From: Thunnus maccoyii
Taxonomy: Eukaryota > Chordata > Actinopteri > Scombriformes > Scombridae
Direction: 5' to 3'
Length of the DNA: 64,000 bases
Assembly (NCBI RefSeq): GCF_910596095.1
Contig: NC_056536.1
Location: 18,027,291 to 18,091,290 of the forward strand
Made by a program: the position numbers and the translations under genes. Of the stretch, positions 12,386 to 24,100 are shown in pieces (the stretch's first letter is position 1; each line of letters starts with the position of its first letter). The notes beneath the pieces were generated by a model. The model worked only from the letters and a program-made list of their open reading frames with translations, made no database searches and was not told the DNA's origin.

Positions 12386-15300
12386 GTGTGTTAGTGTCTG
12401 AGAGTGTTAGGGAATGTGTGATAGAGGGATTACAGGCGAACTGACGGCCCCTTTCACAAGGAAAAAACAAACACAAACACAGGCCGAATGTTAGACAGGC
12501 TCAGTGTTTAGGGTTTTGGTGGGGGGAATATGTTTTCTTGAAAGTATCTCGCTGTCTATTCCTATTAAGATGATTGTTTCCATATTAAAGATTAAAAGCT
12601 AATGCTGTCAGTCTCTCAGCCAGTAAATTGTGTTGATAGTCTTTGTGGTTAGATTGACATTCTTGCTTTGTTCCACTGTGTGATCCTGCTTGTAGTCGGT
12701 CCATCTTTAACCCCGTCTATCTAGAAAACACTGTTTCCTTTGTTCTGATTTTCCCTCTTATCTCCTTTTATTCTATCTGGCATATTTCTCCTTTTTGTTC
12801 ACCTGTCATACTCCACCTTTTCCCTGAATGACGCATGTTGAACCCCTCAGAGAGGGTAGCAGAGGTCGTACCAACCCTCCAAGTAGTGCAAAGCCCTGGC
12901 CACTGGAGATGCAGCTGTTCCCTGGACCCAACTACTGGCAGGTTGCAACGACCTTCTGGCAAACAGAGCAGTCCACAAGCCCTGGGATACATGCTTCTGA
13001 ACTTACCCACTGGGATGTTTCACAAGTGGCCAGCTGGGAAGTTGTCGGGAGCCAAGAGGAAGGTGAGGGGGTTGAAAGAGAGGGTAGAAGGGATGAGAAG
13101 AGATGATATGGGTAACACATGGAGAAAGATTAAAGAAGTGGAGGTTCGGGTCTGTGTGTGAGAAAGAGGGGAAGACAGAGAGCTATAGGAAGAGATGGTG
13201 GGTCAGTGCGGGTGGAATCATGGATACAGTCTAAGCAGAAGGATGTTGCTTGTGAGATGGATAGAGACACACTCTTTCCTTCCCCTTATTCTCATACTTC
13301 TGTACTTTTAGTCAAATGTGTTTAAAAGCCCTAAATTTGAGTATCTTTTGTTTCCTAAATTCACTACAATTAGAAAATATAAATAACTGGTAAAAGCCAA
13401 TTGCAGACATAACTGTTAAACTGAATTAAATTAAATTGAAATTAATTAAACTGATAATTACAGGAAAGTAACTAAATTAATTACATTTTGATGACTTCAA
13501 GCACGTGACAACAACATACTCTATATACAATGATAATGCAATTGATGCGTGTTCTGTGTCTTAATTAATTGGCTGACTTTTCCATCGCACCTGTATTTAA
13601 TAAAGCAAACATCCAACATCATTGGATGGAAATGTCGGTTTATGACTGAAAAAGGGAAATGCGTGTGTTTTTTCTTGAGAGAATAAAACATTTCTCACAG
13701 AGAAAATACAAAAATAAAAAATAATAAAAATCACTGGCTGATGTTATCAAAAGGCATCTTGAAAACAGTAAAGTTTGGCTGAACTGTATGATGAAAACAT
13801 TATTTAACAAATTGCTTTAGTCAGTTCAAGAGAAAAACTCAGTGACCAGGAAAATACGAATCTCAATAATGCAATTAAATACAACAGATCTGAAATAAAT
13901 ACAACCTTTGTCGAATGTAAAATTTAAAAAAACCAACAAAAAAAACAAACCAGAGTGACAGAAAGGTTTTGACTTTTAATTCTAATTTTAGTGGCCATAG
14001 TTTTTGGTGTTGTTAGACTCGACCGCGTTACTCAAGTTTTTTTGTTTTTTTTGTTTTTTTTTTAACATAAATAAGGAACCATAATATGAACAAAGATTTG
14101 AATAATAAAAGTTAAACAAAAGTCATATTTGCTACAAGTATTATTTATTACTTTGTATTACATTGTAAGATTCATTTCATCCACAACGTCAAAAGTTATA
14201 TTTTTCAGTTAATTTATTTCCAAACTCTTGTATATTATATATATACACTTAAAATGTTCCAGTAAAATATCAGGTTTTCAAAAACTGTACCATCACCAGC
14301 GTTACTGAATTAATTATAAACTGATTTACTTGAAATGATTAAATTAACAGTTAAGGACTAACCTTGAACTCTCACTTATTAACTCCAGACAAAACATACT
14401 TTGCTTTAATTAATAAAAGGCTTGAGTCTACTGTACGTGTTCGCTGTACCTTTGGGATTAACTGTTTGCTAGAAACATTATGATACACATGTTGCAAAGA
14501 TGCTAAACTTTATGTAGATTTCAGAAACTTCATTTTGAAAAACAACTGATATTGGGTTTCATCACCCAGCCAGAGATACTGACTACATTACACAAGCTGC
14601 AGTATGTACCTGTCAGTTCTGTCATATTACTGGGGAGTGAGAGACCCCTAGTGGAGAGATATGTAGGTTACGAATGGCACAATATTCGTTATTCCCAAAT
14701 GCTGACTACATGAAAAGAAGTGAATAATTGTTTCACTGTATATAGAGTTTATGGTAGTGACAGTGTAATCCACAACAAATAGACTTATGTTTAAATGCAG
14801 GCTTTCAATTTCACAATTTCCCTTTTATTTAGTCAAACTTTCCATCACACAATTACTGACTGTCTCCTCATTGGGTAAGGTTGGGTTAGATTAACCACTA
14901 GTTCACAGTCTTTCCCATGAAAATATGAGGGAGCCGCATATCTCCTCATATTTAAGATTGCTGGGTAGCTGCAGGTTTCTTCAGTACTTGTTCTTGGTGA
15001 TTTCTCTTTAAAGAGACGCCCTTTACTGTAAGATGACCTCAATGACAATAATGGTGATGACAACTAACTGAGTAGCCCTTGATGCTCCCAAACCAGATCC
15101 AGATGTTTCGATGCAGTTGCACTTTTGTTTTGTTTCATTATCGCAACATGCTCTACCCCCTCTGGACAAAAACCCAACTGTTGTGCAAAACCAGTAACTC
15201 TTTGTTTATCATTTTACAGGCATATATATGTTCATTTTTTCCTGATGAGGTTTTCATGGTAGTTTTCATAATAAGTATAAAAGAGAATAGTTATGTTTCA

Positions 15301-15789
15301 CAATGTGATGCATGGGGACTCTAATCAAGGAATGATTAAGGATGACTCAACATAAGTCGTTATTTAAGAGAGTTTCAGTATCAGTATACTCACACACAAC
15401 AAATTCAAAGACCTGTTTGTGAAACGGTTCCTCCATCAACCCCAGTTTGAGATGATTACAAGTTTTGATTTATTCCAGACTTCTTATGTTCACAGTAAGT
15501 CAGGAAAGTAAAGCTATGATCAGTTATTCTTACACTGTTCTGTTACACTGAATGGCAAAAAGTGTAGTGCTGCTGATTTTAATTGGAGCTTCATGAACCT
15601 TTTCATGAACTCCTGGACACATGACATTCACTTCTGTTTACCTGATACTAAAACATGCATGGTTCTCGTTATCCAATAGTGTTGCAGGTTTATTACCTTT
15701 TCTCATCCTCATCAACGGACAAATAGTCCCCATATACCAGGACAGATTGCATCTCAGACGACCCACTTCCTCTGTCTGTTTCTCTCTCT

Positions 15790-15792
<3 letters not shown>
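8446..15792. other. Intergenic with scattered repeat traces
   Basis: No gene could be supported on either strand. An imperfect (TG)n tract lies at 12352-12390 and a short CA run near 9826-9841. About 10673-10800 looks like a decayed LINE or SINE tail (CAAGTCAATTTATTTATACA). AT-rich stretches occupy 10500-11060 and 13320-14350. Open frames near 12768-13161 overlap on both strands and resemble nothing known. Confidence 0.45.

Positions 15793-15832
<40 letters not shown>
15793..15832. repeat. (AC)n microsatellite
   Basis: A perfect AC tract of about 20 units. Confidence 0.97.
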
Positions 15833-15834
<2 letters not shown>

Positions 15835-16668
15835 GGCAACACTAGTGAGGTATTCCTCTGATAGACCTAATGGTTTTTAGTGTTCAAAAGATAGAGCCCT
15901 AACTCACACTGACAGGACAGATTAACACACAGGCCTTAAACACGAGTGGTACAAGTCAAAGGTCAATACACACACACAGATGTAAACTGAGCGTGTGTCT
16001 GTGTGTGAGAATCAAAGCTTTAGTACGTTGTTGCAAGGTATAAATGTGTTGTAACCTAACAGGTTAAGAATATTTTGTGGTACACTTCACTTAACAAGCC
16101 TATATGTTACAACTTGTAGTACAAATTAAAGCCACCTGAGCTTTTTTTTTTCTTCCATCTATTATGTTTTAGTCTGTTTAAGAATTGAGGATACCGACTG
16201 TGTGGATTTGCTTATAGATCATTTTTCCACTCACTATCTGTATCTTACCCACTACACCCAATACATGTACAGACACAAAAACCCTTAACAGACATGCATT
16301 CATATTGAATACATAAATTAGACCTCATATTTTTGCATGTGTTGAGTAAACATTTTCTTTGAAAAGGTGTTCAGTAGTAACACGGTTGGCTCCACCACAC
16401 TATTTGGACTCATTTCAGTGATCTTTAAGGGCTTCTCAAGAGAAAAACTTTCACTTGCTACACATCATAACTGTACTGTATGTAGGAATACTGAAGTAGA
16501 AATTAAATAAAAGTTAAAAAAAAACAAAAAAAAACACACATGTTGTATATTAATGTAGCCAGGTCAACAGACAACAGTAAATGCCATTAATTTATAAGAA
16601 TTACAACTTTCCTTTATGGTCCAAACATTTTGAGCTTTCATTCATTATTTAAACATCATTATTAATAT

Positions 16669-16698
16669 ATTATTATTATTATTATTATTATTATTATC
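16669..16698. repeat. (ATT)n microsatellite
   Basis: About nine ATT units in a row. Confidence 0.9.
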
Positions 16699-16815
16699 AC
16701 CAGTAACAAAAACGTTGCTTAATGACTTTAATGACCCCTCAATTAAAAATACTCCTAGGAGAAGGAGACAGGGCACATGTTGCTGCGCAATATGTGTCAA
16801 CCTGCCACAACCTGA

Positions 16816-16841
16816 GACACACACACACACACACACACACA
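16816..16841. repeat. (AC)n microsatellite
   Basis: A perfect AC tract of about 12 units, 20 bases before a long TA tract. Confidence 0.93.
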
Positions 16842-16859
16842 GGATATACTGTACACACA

Positions 16860-16864
<5 letters not shown>

Positions 16865-16951
<87 letters not shown>
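16865..16951. repeat. (TA)n microsatellite
   Basis: A perfect TA tract of about 43 units, followed by a second TA run at 16983-17001. Long TA tracts can extrude as cruciforms and are often unstable. Confidence 0.97.
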
Positions 16952-17001
16952 TGTTATATATACTGTTTGCACAACAGTGTGTATATATATATATATATAT
17001 A

Positions 17002-17700
17002 ATTACAAATAAAATAAAATAAAATTACAAATTTGAATTTGAAAGAACATGAATTTGAATTTAACAGATTATATGCATCATACAGGCAACTGATTTTCTA
17101 GTCGCATAAAGGAAAACATGAAGTTATTATTGCTGACCTGTTCACTGACTGAACCATCCAAATTAAATGATTTTATGGCTTTCTTCTGTCAAAATTTGTT
17201 TGACGCCGAGGTTACGCATCATTGGAGACAGCTGGGGGGTAATCCCCACTAAGGACAGCGGGGGACGGGTTTCAGGGGTTAACCGCTGACCCTGGGTCCA
17301 TGTCAGCCCATCGTTGAATGAGCAAGCGGCAGTTCATAAAAATTAAAGGCCAATAGCAGCAGTTAAATTTAACGTTAAGTATGGATACATGACGGTAAGA
17401 AGTTCTTGAAGGATCATTAAAAGGAAATTATGAAAGGCTCGTACAACACTGTGAGAAGGTGGAACCAAAGCCTGTCTATTCTCAGATATAATCAATACTC
17501 ATAAGAAAGATAAATACACACTAGAGTTGCATAAAAAAGCTAACACATTCATTGACTGTTTTACAAGTACTGTGTAAGTTCTAAAAAAAAGTTTCATATT
17601 CTTTGATAAATTTCCTATGTTTGTTGTGATTGAAGTTGCGACACATTATCTATCGATAATGCCACAATAATGTACCATTGATCTGTCTGCTCCATACTGC

Positions 17701-17701
<1 letters not shown>
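17002..17701. other. Intergenic upstream of mov10
   Basis: It begins with an (AAATA)n-like stretch at 17007-17028. The rest is non-coding sequence with no recognised element. Confidence 0.4.

Positions 17702-17786
<85 letters not shown>
17702..17786. repeat. (CA)n microsatellite upstream of mov10
   Basis: A perfect CA tract of about 42 units that ends about 330 bp before the mov10 start codon. Alternating purine-pyrimidine tracts of this length can adopt Z-DNA. Confidence 0.97.
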
Positions 17787-17787
<1 letters not shown>

Positions 17788-17911
17788 CAGTACAGAAAGT
17801 AAGACAGTTTTTTCTTATGCAAATTTAGTGCTATTCCTGGCAGAATTTCGCGTGACCAATTGAATTATTCCCCCGATTTGTTGCCTAACTATATGTAGAA
17901 AAACAGTAAAT

Positions 17912-18011
17912 GGAATTCCCCCCGAAATCCTCATCTCAACCAGCACGACAGTTTCTGTGCATCATCGGAGACGGTGACACACCGCCCACCTGGACTGTCT
18001 AGGAATATAAA
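17912..18011 (+). promoter_or_regulatory. Probable mov10 core promoter: TATA box and kappaB-like site
   Basis: TATAAA lies at 18006-18011, 108 bp before the mov10 ATG at 18119. That would put transcription start near 18036 and give a 5' leader of roughly 80 bases. GGAATTCCCC at 17912-17921 reads on the minus strand as GGGGAATTCC, which fits GGGRNWYYCC, the kappaB consensus. An octamer-like ATGCAAAT lies near 17818. Mammalian MOV10 is interferon-responsive, so an inducible promoter is plausible, but I found no clear ISRE. Site function is inferred from short motifs only. Confidence 0.4.
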
Positions 18012-18118
18012 TCGAGCCGTTTCTTGGCTTTTCTCTGAGACGCGGACACACCTTCGTGTTTGGATGAGCGACATATCCATATTCAGGTGAATAACTTTGA
18101 ACATACGGATTTTTAAAC

Positions 18119-21100
18119 ATGGTTAAGAAGACGTGGTACTCTCTCTGCCATGTTGGACTCGACTTTTTTGAGTTTTTGAAGGAAACTGATCGAGCTTCCA
18201 TCACTGACAGAGAACGTCTCAAATACATTTACGACAATGAATTCAGGGCCAGGTAAGCTGATCATGTAGCTTTGTAGCTCTGTATGTATGACAGTTTTAT
18301 AAATGTGTCCAAAATGATATGTTTCTTTGTGTGTTTGTGTGTGTTTTAGGAATGCGGGAACCAAAGATCCAAACTTTTGTTCAGTCCTTTATGCCTTGAA
18401 AGTCTCCAACAAAATAACAAGAAGAGGAGACACTATTCACTTCAACTCTCTGGTATGTGCACTTTACATCATATTTTAGCAACATGAGCCAGTTTCAGTA
18501 GTTCAAGTTTATTCATCAGTAGTTTGTAGTGTTTGAAGTATGATAAAGCAGAGCTAGTGTAAATCTTTGGCTATCATTGTCTTTTAAAGACAAGAAATTT
18601 AAAAATACAACTTGATAATGAAAAAACATTATTAAATTAGATGAACTTAAGTATTATCACTTTATTTAAAGTCACTTTTCTCTAGCAATGGCTGTTGATT
18701 AAGTGGAAATACAAATTCATCTTTGTTATTTTCAGGTCTGAATTTGAAGCGATTTGCCTTAGCCTAATTGACACTGTTAAGGTGTCCAACTATTATGTGC
18801 CCGAGACACACCCCACCCAAACCTACCTCTAAAATAATTCTCTGAAATGGTTCAATTAAAACTGACAATTAACTAATATATGGAAACACTGTCAGTTAGA
18901 GCTGATCTGTAGCTGAACTATTGTGCAACCCAACACTGCTGGTAGAACAGCAGGAAGCTTATGGCCTGCAAAGCAAGCTGTGGTCTCTGCACCTGACTGA
19001 CACCTTTCTATCTTTAACCTTTAACTGTTAAGAATAAAAATATCAAAATACAAAAATATGTCTTATTGTTCTACGAATTATGATGTGCGGTCCAAACAAA
19101 GAAATATAGTTTGTTGATGTTCTGGCCTTAGAGAGGGTGTTTTTTTTCCTTTTTGTAACTTTGCATTTAGCTTTTGTACCAGCCTAAATAAGCCTGTAAA
19201 AGCCTAAATAATACATTCTGACCAAAGTTCCTGTTTTGCTCATCTCTGAGGTCGTCTGCTTAGTCTCTTAAAGGCTGGGAAAGGCTGACAGTAGAAATTA
19301 ATTTGACTTGAATTCTAAGAACAATGATGAATAATTACTAAGGATAAAAATGCATTGCTTAGTTCGATTTGACATTTTGGTCAGGTTTAGTTCTGTTGTC
19401 TGATGTTCTTCTGATGTATTTGTGCTTGGAGTTGCAGATGATATCAGGATACAAGCTAAGGTTAAACATATCTGAATGATTTATGTACAGTATGTGTTGG
19501 ATTGGCATTCAATAAGATGTTAGGGTTAGGGATCTGAAGCCGCCCTATAAAACCAGACGAGTGTCCTCATCCGACAAGAGGGTCTCCTGGAGTACTTCCA
19601 GTCTCCAGTCTATCCAGTTGTCTGGTATTCTATCGAGTCAAATCTTTGGATCTCAGTTGAAAAAATTTTCAGATTAGCTCAAGAAAAAACTTCTCTTGGG
19701 TGTCTTAAAAAGAATCATCAGGAGTCAGAGTTCTGAGCAGCAAAATGTACTTTAATGCCGGCAAAAAAGGAGAGCGGTTACAGTGTACACAAGGTTCACC
19801 AAACTCACTCTGGGGGGCTGGGATCAGCACCTCTTCTTTTATACCATTTGGCTTATACAGGGCACACCTATTGTCCAACTTCTTCATACTTGACCAATTA
19901 CACCATTATAATCTCTCTACATCACCTGTTGCAGACCCAAAGTCCTAAAAATAGGTTTTGGGCAGAACTGGACATGCCTGGGCATGTCCTGTTTTTGCCC
20001 AGTCATGTCCTTTTTTTTAATAATTGTTCAGGTTTATTTTACACCATTATTTCCAATTCTTCTTCTGGCTTTATTTTTTAAAAGTTATTCTTGCCACTTT
20101 ACACCCTTATTTCTCGATCCTTTCTTGAGGTTTAATACAAACACACTTACAATTTCATCCAGTGCTCTTAGTGTGATTATCTTTAACATACTTTGTGCCT
20201 ATACATCAATCACAAGTTTCTGTGAGGTATACATACAATATGATAATAATTCAGCACATTTCCACTCAACGCTTATCACCGTAACAGTAATCATTTGCAT
20301 TGCATTTTTATCTTTCTTCCAGCACGTCATATGTCTTGAAAAATTATACCACAATTCCTGACATGATAGTGTGGAATAATTTTCTTGTGTAAATAGTCAT
20401 GACAGTGAATCATCACAGGGACAGTATACAGGATAGTTAATCATTAAGAATCATGGAAATCATCATTTACACAAATCTCTCTGATATTTGTGACAGATGC
20501 TCTCAGGCACCGGCAGACTTAACTCATATGTTCTGGTCATGCCTGAGCTTGGCAGAATACTGGAGGTCTTTCTTTGATCTTCTGTCAGAGATATTGGAAC
20601 TCACTCTGGACCCATCACCTCAGATCTTCGCTGTCCCTGAGGAGGGAGTTAGAATGACTCCTATACAAACTAATGTAATCTCCTTTGCCTCTTTCATTGC
20701 CTGTCATCAAATTCTCCTCTTGTGGAAAAATCGCTCACCCCCCTCAAACACTGACTTGCAGAGTCACTGTTTTTGTAAGGAGTGGGTGGTTTCACTTTCT
20801 CACACACGAAACCTTGGGTCTGAGAAAACCCCCTTTTTAATGTCTTAAGACAAACCTAGCTATTAAATTTACATATAGGCATATATCAGACAGATAGATG
20901 GGTGCAGATTAGGTACCTTTAAAAACAAGTGAGGCTACCATTATGTCTACAGGACATTCAGTAACTTGATAGTATCGTGTCTAATCTTTCGATCTCAGTT
21001 GAAAAAAGTTTCAGATCAGCTCAAGGACAAAACTTCTCTTTGATGTTCAAAAAAATAAAAGAATCATCAGGAGTCAGAGTTCTGAGCAGCAAAATGTACT

Positions 21101-24100
21101 TTAATGCCGGCAAAAAAGGAGAACAATATATAGTGCACACAAGGCTCACCACATGTGTTCTGGCAAGCTGACCTTCAGCCCCCAGTTTTATATCTTTTGT
21201 CTTATATAAGGCACGCCTATTGTCCAACCTCTTCATACTAGCCAATTACACCATTATAATCTCTCTACATCACCTGTTGCAGACCAAAAATAGGTTTTTT
21301 GGGCTGAACTGGACATGCCTGGCATATCCAGTTCTATCCAGTCATGCTCTTCTATTTTTTATAACTGCACCTGGTCACTTTACACCACTATTTCCAATCC
21401 TTCTCCTGGCTATCATTTCTCCACATTCTTGCCACCCCACACCCCCATTTCTCGTTCTTTTCCCAAGGCCGCTCTTTTTAAAAAAAAACGAGTATACTAC
21501 AAACACACTTACAATTTTATCCAGTGCACTGAGTGAGATTATTTTTAACATACTTTGTGCCCATATGTCAATCACAAGTTTCTGTGAGGTATACATTCAA
21601 TATAATGATAATTCAACACACTTTTACTTAATGCTTGTTGTTATTTTAACAGTGTATTGTATTTTACCTTTCTTTCAGCACATCATAAGTCTTATAAAAT
21701 TACACCACAATAGATGTATTTTCCATCCCAAGACAAGACTGACTTGAAGTGATCTTCTGCACAGGTCAGAGCTCTCTATCTGGACCAGTGGCACTCATCC
21801 AGGGACCGTCAGCCAGCGTGGACCCAGAATGGAGTGGCCAGTCCTGGGTCAGTACTGATCTTTACCTCAGCAGAAGAAGCAGTGACGGGGGTTCGAGCCA
21901 GGAGGAAATTAGCCAGTCTATTGATGAACAGGCTCAGGACAGACAGGTAAGAGGATCAAATAATGAGTGTCATTTTTTTGTCAGAGTGTTTGTTTTGAGT
22001 GCTGCAAGAGCAGTTTGTTTTGTTTTTTTAACATTTTTGACAAATATGAGGTTCTTCTGCCATTTCCTTTGCAATGCAATCCTCTCAAGTCCAACATGTG
22101 TAATGGTTTTTCTAGGCAACTGGAATTTGTTTTAGTGTTTCCGCTAAGTTGAGTAGTTTGGCCTGGCACGGGGGGGGGGACACACCAAACACAAACTAAC
22201 GTTATTTTCTGATTGTTTCAAAGCGGTTACGTTCCGGAGGACAATTAAACACACCCACACACTTCCGCTGCAATGCCTGATTTGGTCTGAATACAGTCTT
22301 ACTGTTAACCTTTTCCTCTGCTCTGCTCACATTCACCGTCACTTTACTGACGTTCACTCTCTTGCTTAACCACTCACTCACTTACGCTCTGCCCTATTCC
22401 TTAAAAGGAGCTATGCAACCTGGAGTTTCCCAGGCAACGACACAGACGTTGACTCACGTTTTGAAACTGCTGCTCAGAGGCTCCCAAACACTATTGATTT
22501 CCGTATGAATGGATATTTGGCGTTAGTTTTGGCATTTAAAAAAATATTTTTTGGCCTGCCGGGGGTTCTTGTCAGTCTGTTTTTACTTTATAGATAATAA
22601 GTAATGTAAAAAGTCACATTAAAAAACAAAGTTCCTCTTTGGAGCAAGGCACACAACAACAGGGTTAATTTACTCATGTGATGTGGCAAAAAGCAGATGG
22701 GACAGAGTGAAGCGTTGGTAGGATTGTAAGCATAAACTGCAGAAGCATGGCTAACAGGTTAACAGCAGCAGTCCTCAATGTTGTGAATTATACAGCTTCT
22801 TTTCAAACATTTACTTTTCATTACCTGTGTCACTGGCCTTGCATTCACTCTGCTGCTTGTATTTCTCTGCACATATAAAACAAGAATATAATTGAAAGGA
22901 TTAGACTTGAATCTGTGATTTAATGACTGTAACACAGAGTATCACTACCTTTGCACTCACAGGGCTCAGTTCATCTCTGACAAACGTGGTGTCAGGATCA
23001 CGTCTGACCCTCAGTTTGAGGACGGGAAACTTTGCTTGTGTGTGGAAAATACATATGAGGTATTGATGTTATTTATAGAGGTATTTATGGTTGTGGTACA
23101 AATGTGAAGCTCCACTGCATTGATCTTTTTTTGATTTTTTTTTTTTTTAACAGTACGTGGTAAATCTGACTGTGGAAAACACGGGAACAGAACCTGTGTA
23201 TTTCACCTACTACACCCCACTGCACTGGCTCAAATACTTCACTCTAAACGATGAGCGCAAAGTGACCAAGACAAACCCTCTCACTCTAAACCCAGGTGAT
23301 GCGAATATCAAATTAAGTTTTCTATTATTTGAATGTGTGATGTGATATTTTGCTCCACTGAGAGATAATAATGGGTACAATAAAGCTCTATGAATATACA
23401 AAACATTGTCATGTTCTATTCTCAGGTGATGGCTATGAAATCCAGGTCCGATTCCACTGCAGTTTGGTTGGTTTCTATCCAGCCACACTGGCCTTTGAGT
23501 TTCAACCAGACCTGCACTCCACTCCATTCCACATCGTGCGCTTTATTGAGGCTCAATGTATGACCTCCTTAGGACTGGAGCTGGCACCTGTAGCCCCTTA
23601 CAAACCCCGCTCCCTTCCTGTCTTTATCCCTGAAACTTGTTGCACGATTGTGGACGGGCAGCCACCTGAAGGGTATCAAAGTTTACTCAATACACTGTTG
23701 AATATAAAAGGTTTGTAAAATGAATGTTGTCTCATTGTGATGCATCCAACTTTTTTCATTTTGTCTCCTCTTACCAGGCTCTCTGTGATGCACCTAAAAA
23801 ATGAAGTTATGCTAAGAGCGTACAAAATACCACCATATATGTACGAGCTCATCCAGTCACTGAAGAAGTGTACTCCTTACTCTGATAGAAGGTAAAGTCA
23901 CTTCAGTTTTTAAGTCTTTTCCAGCTACACTGTTGGTCAGTAGTGATATATAACAGTCCAGTTTCTGTTCCACGATACATATGCTGTCGTACAATTTGTT
24001 TCTTCTCATTTACTCTGTTTAGAATCGCCTTGCTGGAAAGTCCCTTAAGCTGGGAGAACTACTCAGAGAAGTTCCAGCTGCTGCTGTATCTGGAGGAGCT

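Larger units (their letters stand above)
18453..21764. other. mov10 intron 2 (3.3 kb), repeat-bearing
   Basis: The largest mov10 intron. Its first 1.1 kb shows no recognised feature. Two copies of TTAGGG occur at about 19519-19531. From 19637 on it holds two related LTR-like blocks with an L1-like LINE remnant between them. Confidence 0.8.

Noticed and set aside
12768-13161. Overlapping open frames on both strands of about 80-108 codons
   Set aside because: No splice context, no protein likeness, and similar openness on both strands; chance in GC-richer sequence.
16645-17012. Open frames with Tyr-Ile, Thr-His and Cys-Val repeats
   Set aside because: They come only from the TA and AC microsatellites.
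17702-17786. Possible CRISPR-like array from regular repeats
   Set aside because: It is a plain CA microsatellite in a vertebrate genome with no spacer structure; no CRISPR array exists in the window.
19519-19531. Telomere-like (TTAGGG) repeats
   Set aside because: Only two units, with no sign of an interstitial telomere array.
21749-22135. Alternative frame through mov10 exon 3
   Set aside because: The frame starting VRALYLDQW joins exons 2 and 4 in phase and matches human VRFFRLDRW; the other frame reads through the donor and fits neither neighbour.
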